The position numbers were made by a program, and so were the translations under genes. The notes beneath the pieces were generated by a model. The model saw only the letters and a list, made by a program, of their open reading frames with translations. It had not been told where the DNA came from and did no database searches. Below, in pieces: positions 1 to 11,752 of a DNA stretch of 64,000 nucleotides; the first letter of the stretch is position 1, and the number at the start of each line of letters is the position of its first letter. Source of the DNA: Thalassia testudinum (Eukaryota > Streptophyta > Magnoliopsida > Alismatales > Hydrocharitaceae); assembly GCA_037157565.1 (NCBI GenBank), contig JAZHRO010000063.1:9282001-9346000 (forward strand), given 5' to 3'.

Positions 1-142
1 AACTAAAATCCAACTTCACCATTAGATTCCTTAGGTTCAAATTAGTTTAAGGCCAAAATTTGGGCCCAATCAGAGTCCATCTTGAACTAGTTTACAATTC
101 AGTCCTTAACTTTCTATTTATTACATCCAAGCCCTAACTTTC
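1..142 (+). repeat. C 5' LTR, part 1
   Basis: An LTR fragment that enters from outside the window. It matches the D 3' LTR from about 22143 (both contain AAAATCCAACTTCACCATT) and continues after element A at 9805. It ends with CTTTC (138-142), the target site duplicated by A. Confidence 0.8.
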
Positions 143-582
143 TGATTGTGCAGCAATCATAGGTCTTAATTGACCTAAATTAGGCTAGGACTTAGCATAA
201 TTTAGGGTAATTCATGCATGCATAAGCATTATTTGCATCTTTATTTCTTTCTTGTAGCTATGCAAAAAATAATGCTATAATGTACCGATTAGGTGCATTA
301 TGACAATTATAGGTAATAAGCTGACTACAAGGTAGATTGGAAGCTGGATCTGAAGCTGGAATAACTGGTGCTGCAGCAGAGCTGGAGAGGAAGACCTAGA
401 TTAGATGTAATATAAAATAATGTAAGGGACTTAAGGTATGCTATTCTATTAAGTAGGAATAAAGTAGTAAAATATGAAGAACCTAGGACTATCCTAGCCC
501 TAGGATAGCCTAAAAGCTTCCCCAAGCCTTCGCCACCCTTAGATTAGGTCATCACACCCTAGGAAACCTTAAAACCCTAATT

Positions 583-829
583 TCATCCTCTATCTAGACA
601 TCTAGATAAGTTATAGGACGTCCAAAACCCTTATCCAACTCTCGCACACCTTAAACCCACTTCTGCAGTGTTATTGGACGTCCAGACACTTGGTCAGACA
701 TCCAATTTCTGCAGAATACCCAAGACAAAACCTAGAATCCCTCTTGACTCTGATTGGACGTCTAGACATTAAGTCTGGACTTCTGATTTTTCATTATAAG
801 ATGTCTGACACTATTATTAGACGTTTCAT
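583..829 (+). promoter_or_regulatory. Cluster of GACGTC palindromes in the A 5' LTR
   Basis: Four clear sites: GGACGTCC at 616 and 676, GGACGTCT near 755 and AGACGTTT near 819, plus weaker GACATCC variants between them. GACGTC has the ACGT core bound by plant bZIP factors. The cluster lies 700-900 bp upstream of the TATA box and recurs in the 3' LTR (about 8063-8300). A regulatory role is inferred. Confidence 0.45.
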
Positions 830-1499
830 ACTGTCCTTCAGTTCCTGTTTTAGAATTCATGGATCTCTAGCCCCCTATACCCAATTCTAACCCCATAGGA
901 ACCTAAATTAAGGTGCCCTAACCCAAGTACATCACCTCTAGACCTCCCTAAGGACCTAATTAGGTCCTCACTAAACCTAATTGACTTTAATTTTAGTCAA
1001 TTCCATCAGCCTATTCAATTGGACTCATTGAGTCCAATTGAGCCCTGATCTCAGCACACACCGTCCAATTGGACTCAGTGAGAGTCCAATTGACCTACAC
1101 CTGACTTAATTGAGTTATTTTACTCTCACTTAAGTTTTCACACACCCAATTAAACTTGTATTAAGCTTAATTGCACTTTACCTTAGTGAATTAGGGTTTA
1201 CAACCCTAATTTGAAACCTACCTTGACCTAAACCCACTAGAACCTAACCTAATCAACCTAGCCACCTAAGTTTTGGCCCACACACACCCACACACACCAT
1301 CCACACGAAAAATACCTAGCCTAGAGTTCTCTAGAACTCTCTACCATGTGTTGTTGCCTTGGTTGCTAAAATTAGCAACCAAGAGCCTTTCAATTTTTAG
1401 ATCCACATTTGGTGGATCTAAAAACCACCATCCATCCTCTCTCTCTCACTCTCCCATGAGCTCCCACCATAGGCCTCTCTAACAAGCTTCCCTTAGGTC

Positions 1500-1508
1500 T
1501 ATAAAAAG
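1500..1508 (+). promoter_or_regulatory. TATA box of the A 5' LTR
   Basis: TATAAAAAG, conserved at 8996-9004 in the 3' LTR. It is the likely core promoter for the genomic transcript. Confidence 0.6.
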
Positions 1509-2300
1509 ACCTAAGGGGTGTCCATTTGCACCCATCCATCTCTTGGCATTATTCACTTCCATTTAGGTTAGCTACATTCCACCTCCACTCCACCTCCACA
1601 AGTTGCTCACCATGGCCACTACCATCTCCATGCCAGGATGTTGGATCACCTCTCCAACCTCTCTCCAAGGGCCGACCTAAGCACCATTGGCCGCCCCTCC
1701 TCCTCTCAACCATTCAAAGGCCATCGGAGCCTACCTCTGAATGCCCTTATTTTTGCTAGATTAGTAGCTAGTTCTTCATAGTTTACATGCTTTTATTACT
1801 GCTTAGTAGTGTAGCTCTTTATTCTCCCCCAATGATGCATGCAAAATCTCCCCATAGATTCATGTATGCGATCATTTTCTGTTAGCTAGATTTATGTTTT
1901 TAAGCTTTCCTCTATAAGCTTTCCTCTAATTCCATGTTGCAAACACCCTCCTAAATGAATGAAAGAAATATAGTTATATATATATCTCTTTGTTGAGAAT
2001 CACCATGAGCTTATTGATTGCAATATATTTTGTGTGATTAAAGTTGCCTGCTTTTAATTCCTGATATTCTTGCAACTAAGCATGTCGTGCTTAAATACGT
2101 AATAACCATAAACCGCCATGCGATTTTAAGCAAGTAGAGCAAAAAAGATTGATTTCAGATTTGTATAAACGCCTCCCAGAGACGAACGACCAGAACTCAA
2201 GTCTCATTATCTTTACAAAATCATTTTTTGACGAACGTTTTAGAGTGACTATACTACGATTTCTGACAACTTTAAAATGCGTGAAAACGGCTCTGTCAAA

Positions 2301-2318
2301 TGGCGTCATTATTGGGGA
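2301..2318 (+). other. Primer binding site of A (decayed tRNA-Asp type)
   Basis: TGGCGTCATTATTGGGGA lies two bases after the LTR end. It is the Athila-type PBS TGGCGCCGTTGCCGGGGA with C-to-T and G-to-A changes, as expected from deamination of methylated cytosine. Intact versions occur in B (11735) and E (33428). Confidence 0.8.
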
Positions 2319-3961
2319 GGCAACATCATTTTTTTTTCTTTCGATCTCTTGAATTATTACTGATAAATCTTCCTCTGCTTGTCTTTTGATGTGCAGGAAA
2401 AATAGGAAAAAAATGGGATCTGCGCACACGAGCGCAGAAAAAAAATTCCAGGTGCACATCATACCTTCCTTAGTCTAGGTTTTTCTGAACCCTAGGTTAG
2501 ATTTCCTTCTAGCAATTTCATTAAAAAAAAAAAAAAGAAAAGGGCCTATTTATTTTTGTGAAAAAAATCAAAGAAAAAAAATCTAGGTAGTTAGATAAGG
2601 GTTCTTTTTGAATCGTAGGTTAGTTTTGAAAAAAAAATGAAAATTCTTTGAAAAAGAAAAAAAATATTTCTTGAAAAAAAAATAATTTAATTTTTTTTTG
2701 AAAAGGAAAAAAAAATTTATTTTGGTGGAAAGTTTGAATTTTAAACTCAAACACATCTTAAAAGCTTTTCCACCACCCTCTGATTTTCGATCAGATTTCG
2801 AAGTCCGTTTTAAAAATTCAATAACCAAAAAATTAATAAACAAAAAATTCTGAAATTTGGGCTATACCTTCATTTTCAAACCATCTTCCAAATGGCACCA
2901 TTCTTATGAAAAAATTACAAGGAAAAAATTTTGAAAATTCACGAAGTGCAAGGGAGTTAGACTGACCCAGATTTGAGATTTTTTAAAATTTAGAAAGCAA
3001 TTCCGAGCAATCCACAAATCTGTTTTGACTAAAACTAGTGGGGTTTGAAGGATGATCTCATTGGGTTTAATTTTCATATTTTTTTCAAATTTTTAAAAAT
3101 CATTTGATACTGTTTCAATTTGAAAAATTGACCAAGGGTCAAAATTCCAAATCTGACCTCTTGACATTTAAAAATCTCTATAAATTCGGTTGAAATAGTA
3201 AAAATTATAGAAAAATATTTTATGAAAGTATAATTGAAAAAGGAATCTACTCCCCAAGTTTCAATTTATTTGGATTCCAATTTTGTTCAGAAAACTAGTT
3301 TTATTCTTGTGGTCTGCTGAAGAAGAACAAAAAAAAAAAACCTAGAATTGCATGAACCGTAGGTTACATCTTTAGGGTTACAATCTAGAGACCACATTTG
3401 GGATAGAATAAACTTAATAAAGTCTAGTACTTAGCCGCTGAGCTTGGTCACCTTGTTGGCCACTCACCACAAACCCTAACTGAAGAAAAATGGGCTCAAA
3501 TTAATTTAAAAACACGAAATCGACCCGAATTCGTTGTCATACTACTGGGTATTTTCAACCTCTCTTACCAATCCTGGTGACTGGTGACTAAGTCTGTGGG
3601 GCAGTGTCGAATGACCGCGGCTCGGGGGTTAATGGAACCGGAGGCTTAAGTCAAAGGAAGAACCTTCCGCTTAGTCCCCTCGTAACTAGACTGGTTAGGT
3701 TAGCTTGAGAGGCGGGAATCACTTTCAGTTGGTTGAACAACAAATTTATTCTTCAGGAATTCGAACTTCTAACGAAAAATCTGGTCATCTGATTCATAAG
3801 GACCATCTGATTGACAGGACCTTAGCCTTGTCCGGCTTGGCTACACCAACCCAGGGGTTGGGTGGTGTATGCAAGGAAGGAGGTCACTTTGACCTCGCCT
3901 GGTTGGACCTTGGGAGCCGCTCCCAAGGAGGCGAGTCACTTCTTTTATCTGCTTAGCAGCA
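2319..3961 (+). other. A untranslated leader
   Basis: An AT-rich leader with many A and T runs (2520-2720) and no credible ORF. Just before the ORF it becomes structured. AGGTCA and TGACCT arms pair at 3881-3895. A 7-bp outer stem (CTCGCCT/AGGCGAG) encloses a 10-bp inner stem (CCTTGGGAGC/GCTCCCAAGG) at 3894-3935. The structure sits 27 bp before the ATG at 3962. Confidence 0.6.
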
Positions 3962-5478
3962 ATGGCTATCCCTGGATCTAGACCTAATCAGGATCCAGAA
4001 GAGTTGGACCCACGAGCTTATCTGAGAGCCCAGGTCACTGAATCAGCTCAACCTTGGGATCCGAACCCAAGGTGGCGAAGACAACTTTTCACTTCGCCTG
4101 ATCCTTCTCCTCGGGTTACCAAAATGGTTAACCCATATCCCAACCCTGGATACTATGACCCATACCAGTCGGTCCCTCAAAGGACTGCATCTTATAACCC
4201 AGGATATGGATTTCATACTCCTGCTTCTCACACATGGAATATGGGTAGACTTGATTCACCCCCTGGAACCCTTGAAGACCGGTGCATATGCGACCGCATT
4301 ACAGAATACAAAGAGCTGTAGCTAGCGCTAAGGAGAAGGTTGCATTCTACCCACACGAAATCCAAGCTATCACTGAGCCGAACTAAAGACAAAGCTGGAT
4401 TTCGTATCAACAAGCTATGATGGAGCTCCTTCAGGGAACAGCAGGGATAACAAGGCTAATTGGACAAAATCGGGAAACTCAAGAACTACTGCTTTTGAGA
4501 TATCAAGTGGAAAATAGCCTTGAAGGCCTCGAGGAATCTGAAATGACTACGCCAGAAGGACACACAGAAGATTCTCGGGAGCAAATGCTGGAAGATCATT
4601 CAGAGGAAGAAGAATCTAGCTTGGATATGAGACAGGAGCAGGAAGTATGCTGAATGGGTTCGTCTGAGAACTCCATTCAGGAAATTGAGGAGGAAAGGAC
4701 TGATATCTCCAGGATTGAGCCACAATCGGATTATCCTAAATCCTGGGAGATACCTTTTGGGTTAGATAACCCAATCGAGATAAGGGAAGTAGATCCAATT
4801 GAGGATATGGATCTTGAGACAAACATTACATGCGACACTACTGATCGATCTAGGCCACTTCCCATTGTAGATGAACGTGTGCTAGAGCCAACATCTTCTG
4901 ATCTGCACTCTCCTTCTTTCACCTACATACCTAATTCGGATGTTAGAGATTCTGAGATGACACTTTCTATCCCTAATGCAGATATCCGAAGACCAGAAGT
5001 AGCTATGGATGTTTTGACCAAAGAAATAAATATGCTACCTGAGGCAGGAATTACTGAGGAACCCAATGCATATGAGGGTGAAGCTTTGAGCAGAATGAGC
5101 TGAGGACGCACCTATCATCCTAGTCAATCTAATGGATGGCTCGACTCAGAGCCTGAAGAGTCAGCTTCTGATGAATCAGATATGAGTACGGATGAGGATG
5201 AAGTAATTTTTTATGAGGATTTTAGTGACCTCCCCACAGATCTTCTACTTTCACGGATACCCCCATATGATCCAAAGGCTGGAGAGGGCATGATATTTGA
5301 TGTCAATTATCGTTATGAGGATCCCTATGACTCAGATTTTGGTTCTGAGATACATTTTGATCTACTCCCTCAGCAACTTCCTACTGAATTGTGGGACATG
5401 ATAAATCAGCGAATCAGCATCATGATCCCCCCTTTGATTATCCTCTATTTTCCACCACCACTCTACACTTTCTTATAG
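3962..5478 (+). pseudogene. A acidic ORF of unknown function, broken gag-position protein
   Basis: The open frames 3962-4321, 4417-4653, 4654-5103 and 5182-5478 look like one decayed coding region. The last three are in one frame, separated by TGA stops at 4651 and 5101. The first is in another frame, so a frameshift lies between 4321 and 4417. The N-terminal part is rich in Pro, Tyr and Asn (NPYPNPGYYDPYQ), the middle is Glu-rich and the C-terminal part is very acidic and Tyr-rich (VNYRYEDPYDSDFG). I recognise no protease, RT or zinc knuckle. The position after the leader is that of gag. The composition resembles ORFs in B and C/D. The function is unknown; a remote Gag-like protein is one possibility. 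Confidence 0.55.
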
Positions 5479-7599
5479 CTAGACTTTTTGGAGTAGGGGT
5501 GCACAATCAGCTGGTTCGCATCTCCAAACCACTGATTCTAGGAGCATATGAGCACATCTTTCTCTTAATCTTGACCGACTCCTATGTAAGAACTGATACA
5601 TCTAATTTAGTTTTCACCCAGCTAGAGGCATTAAACTTAGCATCTACCTCACATTCTACCATCACCCTATACATAACCATTTTTATACATATCATATTTT
5701 TCTTTGAAGCATATTTCTCTTGAGTATTGCATACTATCAGGTTGGCCGGTGCTAAATGTTAAAATTTCAGGAGCAATTATAGGTGATTTCTACCCATTTA
5801 CTCCTTGCTGTATTTATTTTCGTTTATATTCATGCATGAGGACATGCAAGAACTTAGGCATGGGGCGGGGTAGATACAACAAAACTGAAAATTTTTATGC
5901 CACCATTTAGGAAAACCTCGGAGCTACATGTAAAACGTACTTTAGGACCCTAAATAAAAGAACAACCGACTCCACCTTCAATGCTCGCATAGGAGCTAAA
6001 AATTGTCCGCAACAGCTACTTTCGACTCACCTACTCACCTTTTGTTCTAAATTTAGGGTCAAGCTAAATGTAACTCGAAAGGAAAATTTCACGAAGTACA
6101 AATTATACGAGGTTACTTGTTTATAGCATATATACATATTGCATTCATGAATAAGATTATTTTATTATGAGAATGCATTAGGGATTTTATCCTCTAGTTG
6201 ATTCCTGTAATCTGGAATCCAGTACAACTTTTCACACACGTAGAATTTGTAATGGATTCACGGTGAAGGCTGATAAACATCTTTAGTCTATCAAGAAAAA
6301 GCAGTGCTTTTTCTCCTGAACCCCTGGATAGTGTTTTGGGAGTCAGGTAGATTTTCTTCCAAAAGTCCACCAAATAGTTGAGATGAGAGTAGAGTGTACT
6401 GGTGCTCTAAGATTAGTGCAAGGAATCCAGAATCCTAGATAATTAGGTGATGATACTTTGAGATTAGACATAGTTTTCTCTCTCGGTTCCTACGTATAGA
6501 TTTTGTGTGAAATTTTGAGAGCCACCAAATAAGGCAAATACGTGGAGAGCAAGTTTTCAAAAAACTAGGGCTAAGGTGGATGGTTACGACCATTCTTTAC
6601 GGAATCCTCGGCTGAAGGAGGGTATTGATGTCAAGAACAAAAATACATCGTCCTATCTATCTCTCCCAATGCCGTGAGTGGGCACTTCCACCAAATAAGC
6701 TACCCAATGTCTTTTGAATACCACCAATCCCAAATAATGCCTCCTCAATAAAGTTCATGGATGTATGCTAGTTGTGTATATGTTGAAAAAAGAAATGATG
6801 AAAAAAAAAGAACTGAAAAAGAGAAAAATTAGAAAAAGAAGAAAAAGTAAAGAAAAAAAGAGTGAATATTTAGTGTTTATTTCAGTTGTATTGAGGCAAT
6901 ACCACCAAATAAATTTGAGATCCACTAAATATGGCCTTAACTCATTTTTCTATGTTTTTGATCGCCCGAATACTGGCTGAGGAATTCTGACTTAGTGTTA
7001 GAGTTATGGGAACTCAATTAAAGTGTTAATGCCAAGTGAGACCATCAAATACAGGTCATATGTGTGAATCTGGTGAGATTGTGAACTCTAAGAAAAAGAA
7101 AGAAAAGAAAAGAAAAAGAAAAAGAGAAAGAGAGAATGAATACAAAGGAACTAGAAGAGAGCATAGTTTTTCTCATCTTTCTCTGAGATGAGCTACTTGA
7201 TAGTCCGAGAATCTAGATTCTGAAATACTAATCTCTATGTAGAACCAAGTGAGAGTGAGGCACCAAATAAACACCTGTATCCCTCAAACATCCTCTACCC
7301 AAGCTTAAAGCCAGGGTGGAATTCATAGAATATGTTGAATACCCCAAGGGAAGAAGTCCGCCTATCCCACTAGAATTTTACTAGGGGTCAAGTACAGGCT
7401 TTAGAGGTGAATTAGTTTTTCACTCGAATCCGTTGCAAAAGCTACATAGCTACATTTTCATGATTGTCTGGATTTCTAGAGCACAGGATGAAAGCAAAAA
7501 GGAGAAAAATCTCTACACATACACTTGATAAAATAATCAATCATTTAGGGACCCTTCTGTGAATAATTTAGTCTCGCATTTGCCAGGGACTAGCAAGAT
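5479..7599 (+). other. A 3' untranslated region
   Basis: No credible gene. It holds the conserved end-of-coding block GGCATTAAACTTAG (5627-5640), an internal PPT-like block (5841-5870), a remnant reading EQPTPP...ELKIVRNS (about 5962-6030) that is shared with C/D, long A/G-rich runs (6780-6870, 7090-7135) and seven copies of CCACCAAATA or close variants (6367-7269). Confidence 0.6.
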
Positions 7600-7614
7600 T
7601 TAGGCATGGGGATA
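7600..7614 (+). other. Polypurine tract of A
   Basis: TTAGGCATGGGGATA directly before the 3' LTR at 7615. It is the same PPT type as in B (16112), D (21633), C (42588), E (minus, 25158) and G (minus, 62726). Confidence 0.8.
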
Positions 7615-9799
7615 TGCTTGCGCAGCAATCATAGGTCTTAATTGACCAAAACTAGGCTAGGACTTAGCATAAGTTAGAGTAATTCATTCATGCATAAGCA
7701 TTATTTGCATCTTTATTGCTTTCTTATAGCTATGCATAAAATAATGCTATAATGTTCTAATTAGGTGCATTATGACAATTACAGGTAATAAGCTGACAAG
7801 AAGGTAGATCGGAAGCTGGATCTGAAGCTAGAATAACTGGTGTTGCAGCAGAGTTGGAGCGGAAGACCTCAATTAGATGTAAACGATAATAATGTAAGGG
7901 AGTTAAGGTATGCTATTCTAGGAATAAAGTAGTAAAATATGAAGAACCTAGGACCATCCTAGCCCTAGGACAACCTAGAAGCTTCCCCAAGCCTTAGCTA
8001 CCCTTAGATTAGGTCACCGCACCCAAGCAAACCTTAATATCCTAATTCCAACCTCTATCTAGATGTCCAGATAATTTATAGGACGTCCAAAACCCTTAGC
8101 CAACTCTCTCACACCTTAAACCCACTTCTACAGTGTTATTGGACGTCCAGACACTTGGTCGGATGTCCAATTTCTGCAGAATACCCAAGACAGAACCTAG
8201 AATCCCTCTTGACTCTGATTGGACATCTAGATATTAAGTCTAGACTTCTGATTTTTCATTATAAGATGTCTGACACTATTATTAGACGTCTGATGCTGTC
8301 CTTCAGTTCCTGTTTTAGAATTCAAGCCTTGATCTTGGATCTCTAGCCCCCTATACCCAATTCTAACCCCATAGGAACCTAAATTAAGGTGCCCTAACCC
8401 TAGTACATCACCTCTAGACCTCCCTAAGGACCTAATTAGGCCCTCACTAAACCTAATTGGCTTCGATCTTAGTCAATTCCATCAGCCTATTCAATTGGAC
8501 TCATTGAGTCCAATTGAGCCCTGATCATAACACACACTGTCCAATTGGACTCAGTGAGAGTCCAATTGACCTAGACCTGATTTAATTGAGTTATTTTACT
8601 CTCAATTAAGTTTTCACACACCCAATTAAACTTGTATTAAGTTTAATTGCACTTTACCTTAGTGAATTAGGATTTACAACCCTAATTTGAGACCTACCTT
8701 GACCTAAACCCACTAGAACCTAACCTAATCAACCTAGCCACCTAAGTTTCGGCCCACACACACCCACACACACCATCCACACGAAAAATATCTAGCCTAG
8801 AGTTCTCTAGAACTCTCTACCATGTGTTGTTGCCTTGGTTGCTAAAATTAGCAACCAAGAGCCTTTCAATTTCTAGATCCACATTTGGTGGATCTAGAAA
8901 CCACCATCCATCCTCTCTCTCTCACTCTCCCATGAGATCCCACCATAGGCCTCTCTAGAGAATTCCATAATTCTCTAGAGAGCTTCCCTTAGGTCTATAA
9001 AAAGACCTAAGGGGTGGCCATTTGCACCCATCCATCTCTTGGCATTACTCACTTCCATTTAGGTTAGCTACATTCCACCTCCACTCCACCTCCACGAGTT
9101 GCTCACCATGGCCACCACCATCTCCATGCCAGGATGCTAGATCACCTCTCCAACCTCTCTCCAAGGGCTGACCTAAGCACCATTGGCCGCCCCTCCTTCT
9201 CCTCTCAACCATTCAAAGGCCATCGGAGCTCACCTCCGAATGCCCTTATTTCTGCTAGATTAGTAGCTAGTTCTTCATAGTTTACATGCTTTTATTACTG
9301 CTTAATAGTGTAGCTCTTTATTCTCCCCCAATGATGCATGCAAAATCCCCCCATAAATTCATGTATGAGATCATTTTCTATTAGCTAGATTTATGTTTTC
9401 AAGCTTTCCTCTATAAGCTTTCCTCTAATTCCATGTTGCAAACACCCTCTTGAATGAATGAAAGAAATATATTTTTATATATATATCACTGTGTTGAGAA
9501 TCGCCATGAGCTTATTGATTGCAATATATTTTGTGTGATTAAAGTTGCCTGCTTTTAATTCCTGATATTCTTGCAACTAAGTATGTCATGCTTAAATACG
9601 TAATAACCATAAACCGCCATGCGATTTTAAGCAAGTAGAGTGAAAAAGATTGATTTCAGATTTGCATAAACACCTCCCAAAGACAAACGACTGGAACTCA
9701 AGTCTCGTTATCTTTACAAAATCATTTTTTGACGAACATTTTAGCGCGACTATACTATGGTTTCTGATGACTTTAAAATGCACGAAAATGGCTCTATCA
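7615..9799 (+). repeat. A 3' LTR
   Basis: Starts TGCTTGCGCAGCAATC and ends GCTCTATCA before the TSD CTTTC. It matches the 5' LTR along its length. The clearest difference is an extra inverted-repeat segment (about 8956-8983) with arms CTCTCTAGAGAATT and AATTCTCTAGAGAG, absent from the 5' copy. Confidence 0.93.
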
Positions 9800-10374
9800 C
9801 TTTCTATTTTATTACAAATGGGTCCCTAACTTTCTCATCTCCTTCACAAACTGGTCCCTACCGCCATTACTGGTCAATCAAGCAAGGAAACGATCGGATT
9901 CCCACCTTCTTTACCTCCTCTGACCACCGTTTCCATAGCTCCGACGAAGCTCCTCCACCTCCTTTATTGAGCCGATCAATGGTCAAATTGACTGGCTCAC
10001 TGTCCTTGCCTCTTCTTCATGATCACACCTAGCCAAACACTAGCTGCCTCCAACCCTCCCTTCCTTGCCATTGCCTCGCCATAAACTTCACCTTCTCCGA
10101 CGACGGCCAGTCACAGTTAGTCGTCTCCTTCTCCATCTCAACTCTTAACTCCCGTAAATCTCTCTCACTCCCTCTCTTCTTCATTTCTGCCTAATTAGAT
10201 TCCACTTTAGACCCCCGATCGCACTGCACCAACTCCGTCCTCTCTAGTGCCGGTGAAGCCGCGCAATCACCACACACACCCAAACACCTAGCCACCTCTA
10301 CCAAAAGTTTTTCCCTGACTCCCTGATCAAAAGCCCCAACTATATTGGGACCTTTGACCATGCACACGACCCAT
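9800..10374 (+). repeat. C 5' LTR, part 2
   Basis: Continues the host LTR after element A. The first five bases (CTTTC) are A's TSD copy. It is pyrimidine-rich and matches the D 3' LTR from about 22280. Short open frames here are not conserved. It ends at B's target CCCAT. Confidence 0.75.
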
Positions 10375-11731
10375 TGATGAAGACACATTTAATTACTATA
10401 AATTATCTATTTATGCATGTTTTTAAGCTTAGATATGCATTCCATGTTATAAATATTACATAGCAAGCATCATTCTACATTTAGAGCACTCTGTATAAAT
10501 TTTAGATTAATTACATCCTTTTATGGCTAGGAGGGAAGGAGATGTAATTCGGAGCCTCAGATTGATGATTTGACCAAACAAATCTGATCAAGATGACGAT
10601 CGGAGTCCAATGCCTCCGAAATCATCTTGATCGGAGTCCTATAGCACCTTATGCAGTCCGTGGAAGATCAATGGCCAAGGGGCTAAGTGACGCAATTTGG
10701 AGTATCAAATGACAAATCCGACCGCATAGATGGATTTGGGTGGATGCGAAAATCGACTCAATCAGACTTCTATTGTAGCCCCTACAAAGGAAAGAAGATA
10801 GATGGCCCAGATTGCATCATGTGGCACTATCCAGGTCATCAATGGGCATGCAGAAGCAACGTAGTGTGCACAGTGCATGGAGGCAGCACAGCGCCAATGG
10901 GCACGCTAAGCGCACGCACGAGCGTCGCGAGTGGGGCGCATGAGTTTAAGCTTTAGAGATGCTTGCGACGAATCTTCAGCGACGTTTATAGCTATCACTA
11001 AATGTCCGATGTATGAAATGGATTCTTTCCTCCATTATAAAAGGACCCCTACCCCTCCCATTCTTCTTCATCTCTTCCTTTCTTTCCCTCACCATCTCCA
11101 AGGCTCTAAAGAGAGCTTGTCCTAAGCCTAGGATGCACCTCTAGAGTAGAAAACCAAATATTTTTCCCACCTCTCGTCCCCATCTGTGGAGCATCCCGTG
11201 ACCAATATCTCATTACTTCGGGAAGTAGATCCTCGTTGCGACGCTATCCCATCCCACCCTCCATCCTCCGACACCATTCTCCTTCGTCCTTTTCCTCACC
11301 ACCTTCATTCCGAGCGCCGTCAAAGCGAGCCATCCTCCAAGCGACTGTCGAGGGGGATTCTTCTCACTACTCTCTATCTTTTCGCTGTCTAGTGTAGTTT
11401 TTCACTTTCTACCTGTAGCTAACATTTCTTTAGATAAAAATATTGACATTTTCTCTCTCTTTCTTACTTTGCAAGTAGATTAGCTAGAAAATTATGTTGT
11501 CAACCTGATCTCTTATTTTGTAGAAATTCCAAAAAAAAACAAAGGATAAAAAAAACAACAAAAACAAATAAAAGCGAAATGCAGATTTCAAAATCGAACG
11601 TTCACCTCCCAGTGTTCGACCTAAGACTCACCTCAAGTTTCGGTATAAATTTTATCTGGTAGCGGTTTCTACACACTACAGCGACGGGTTTTCTAACTCA
11701 AATCTTTTCGCGTACAAAATCACGCTCACCA
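10375..11731 (+). repeat. B 5' LTR
   Basis: Starts TGATGAAGACACATTTAATT and ends CGCTCACCA, four bases before the PBS. It shares CTATTTATGCATGTT and a GCCTC(A/G)GATTGATGAT segment with the E LTR read on the minus strand. TATA at 11036. Confidence 0.9.
11036..11044 (+). promoter_or_regulatory. TATA box of the B 5' LTR
   Basis: TATAAAAGG, conserved at 16802-16810 in the 3' LTR and matching the E-family TATA. Confidence 0.6.
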
Positions 11732-11734
11732 TTT

Positions 11735-11752
11735 TGGCGCCGTTGCCGGGAA
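11735..11752 (+). other. Primer binding site of B
   Basis: TGGCGCCGTTGCCGGGAA, almost identical to the plant tRNA-Asp-type PBS used by Athila elements, three bases after the LTR end. Confidence 0.9.

Larger units (their letters stand above)
143..2298 (+). repeat. A 5' LTR
   Basis: Starts TGATTGTGCAGCAATC and ends CTCTGTCA, directly before the PBS. It contains a cluster of GGACGTCC-like sites (583-829), a 12-bp-arm palindrome (1016-1040) and a TATA box at 1500. Its start resembles the H-type LTR at 63616. Confidence 0.93.
143..9799 (+). mobile_element. Element A: complete non-autonomous Athila-like LTR retrotransposon
   Basis: A 9657-bp element bounded by a 5-bp TSD, CTTTC at 138-142 and 9800-9804. 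The LTRs are 143-2298 and 7615-9799. It has a decayed tRNA-Asp-type PBS at 2301, a long leader, a broken acidic ORF (3962-5478), a roughly 2-kb 3' untranslated region and a PPT just before 7615. No protease, RT, RNase H or integrase motif is visible in any frame, so it must have moved with enzymes from another element. The LTR pair is very similar by eye, which suggests a younger insertion than its host C. Confidence 0.92.

Noticed and set aside
10687..11392. Three plus-strand ORFs of 64-89 aa
   Set aside because: They lie in the B 5' LTR and are not kept in frame in the 3' LTR.
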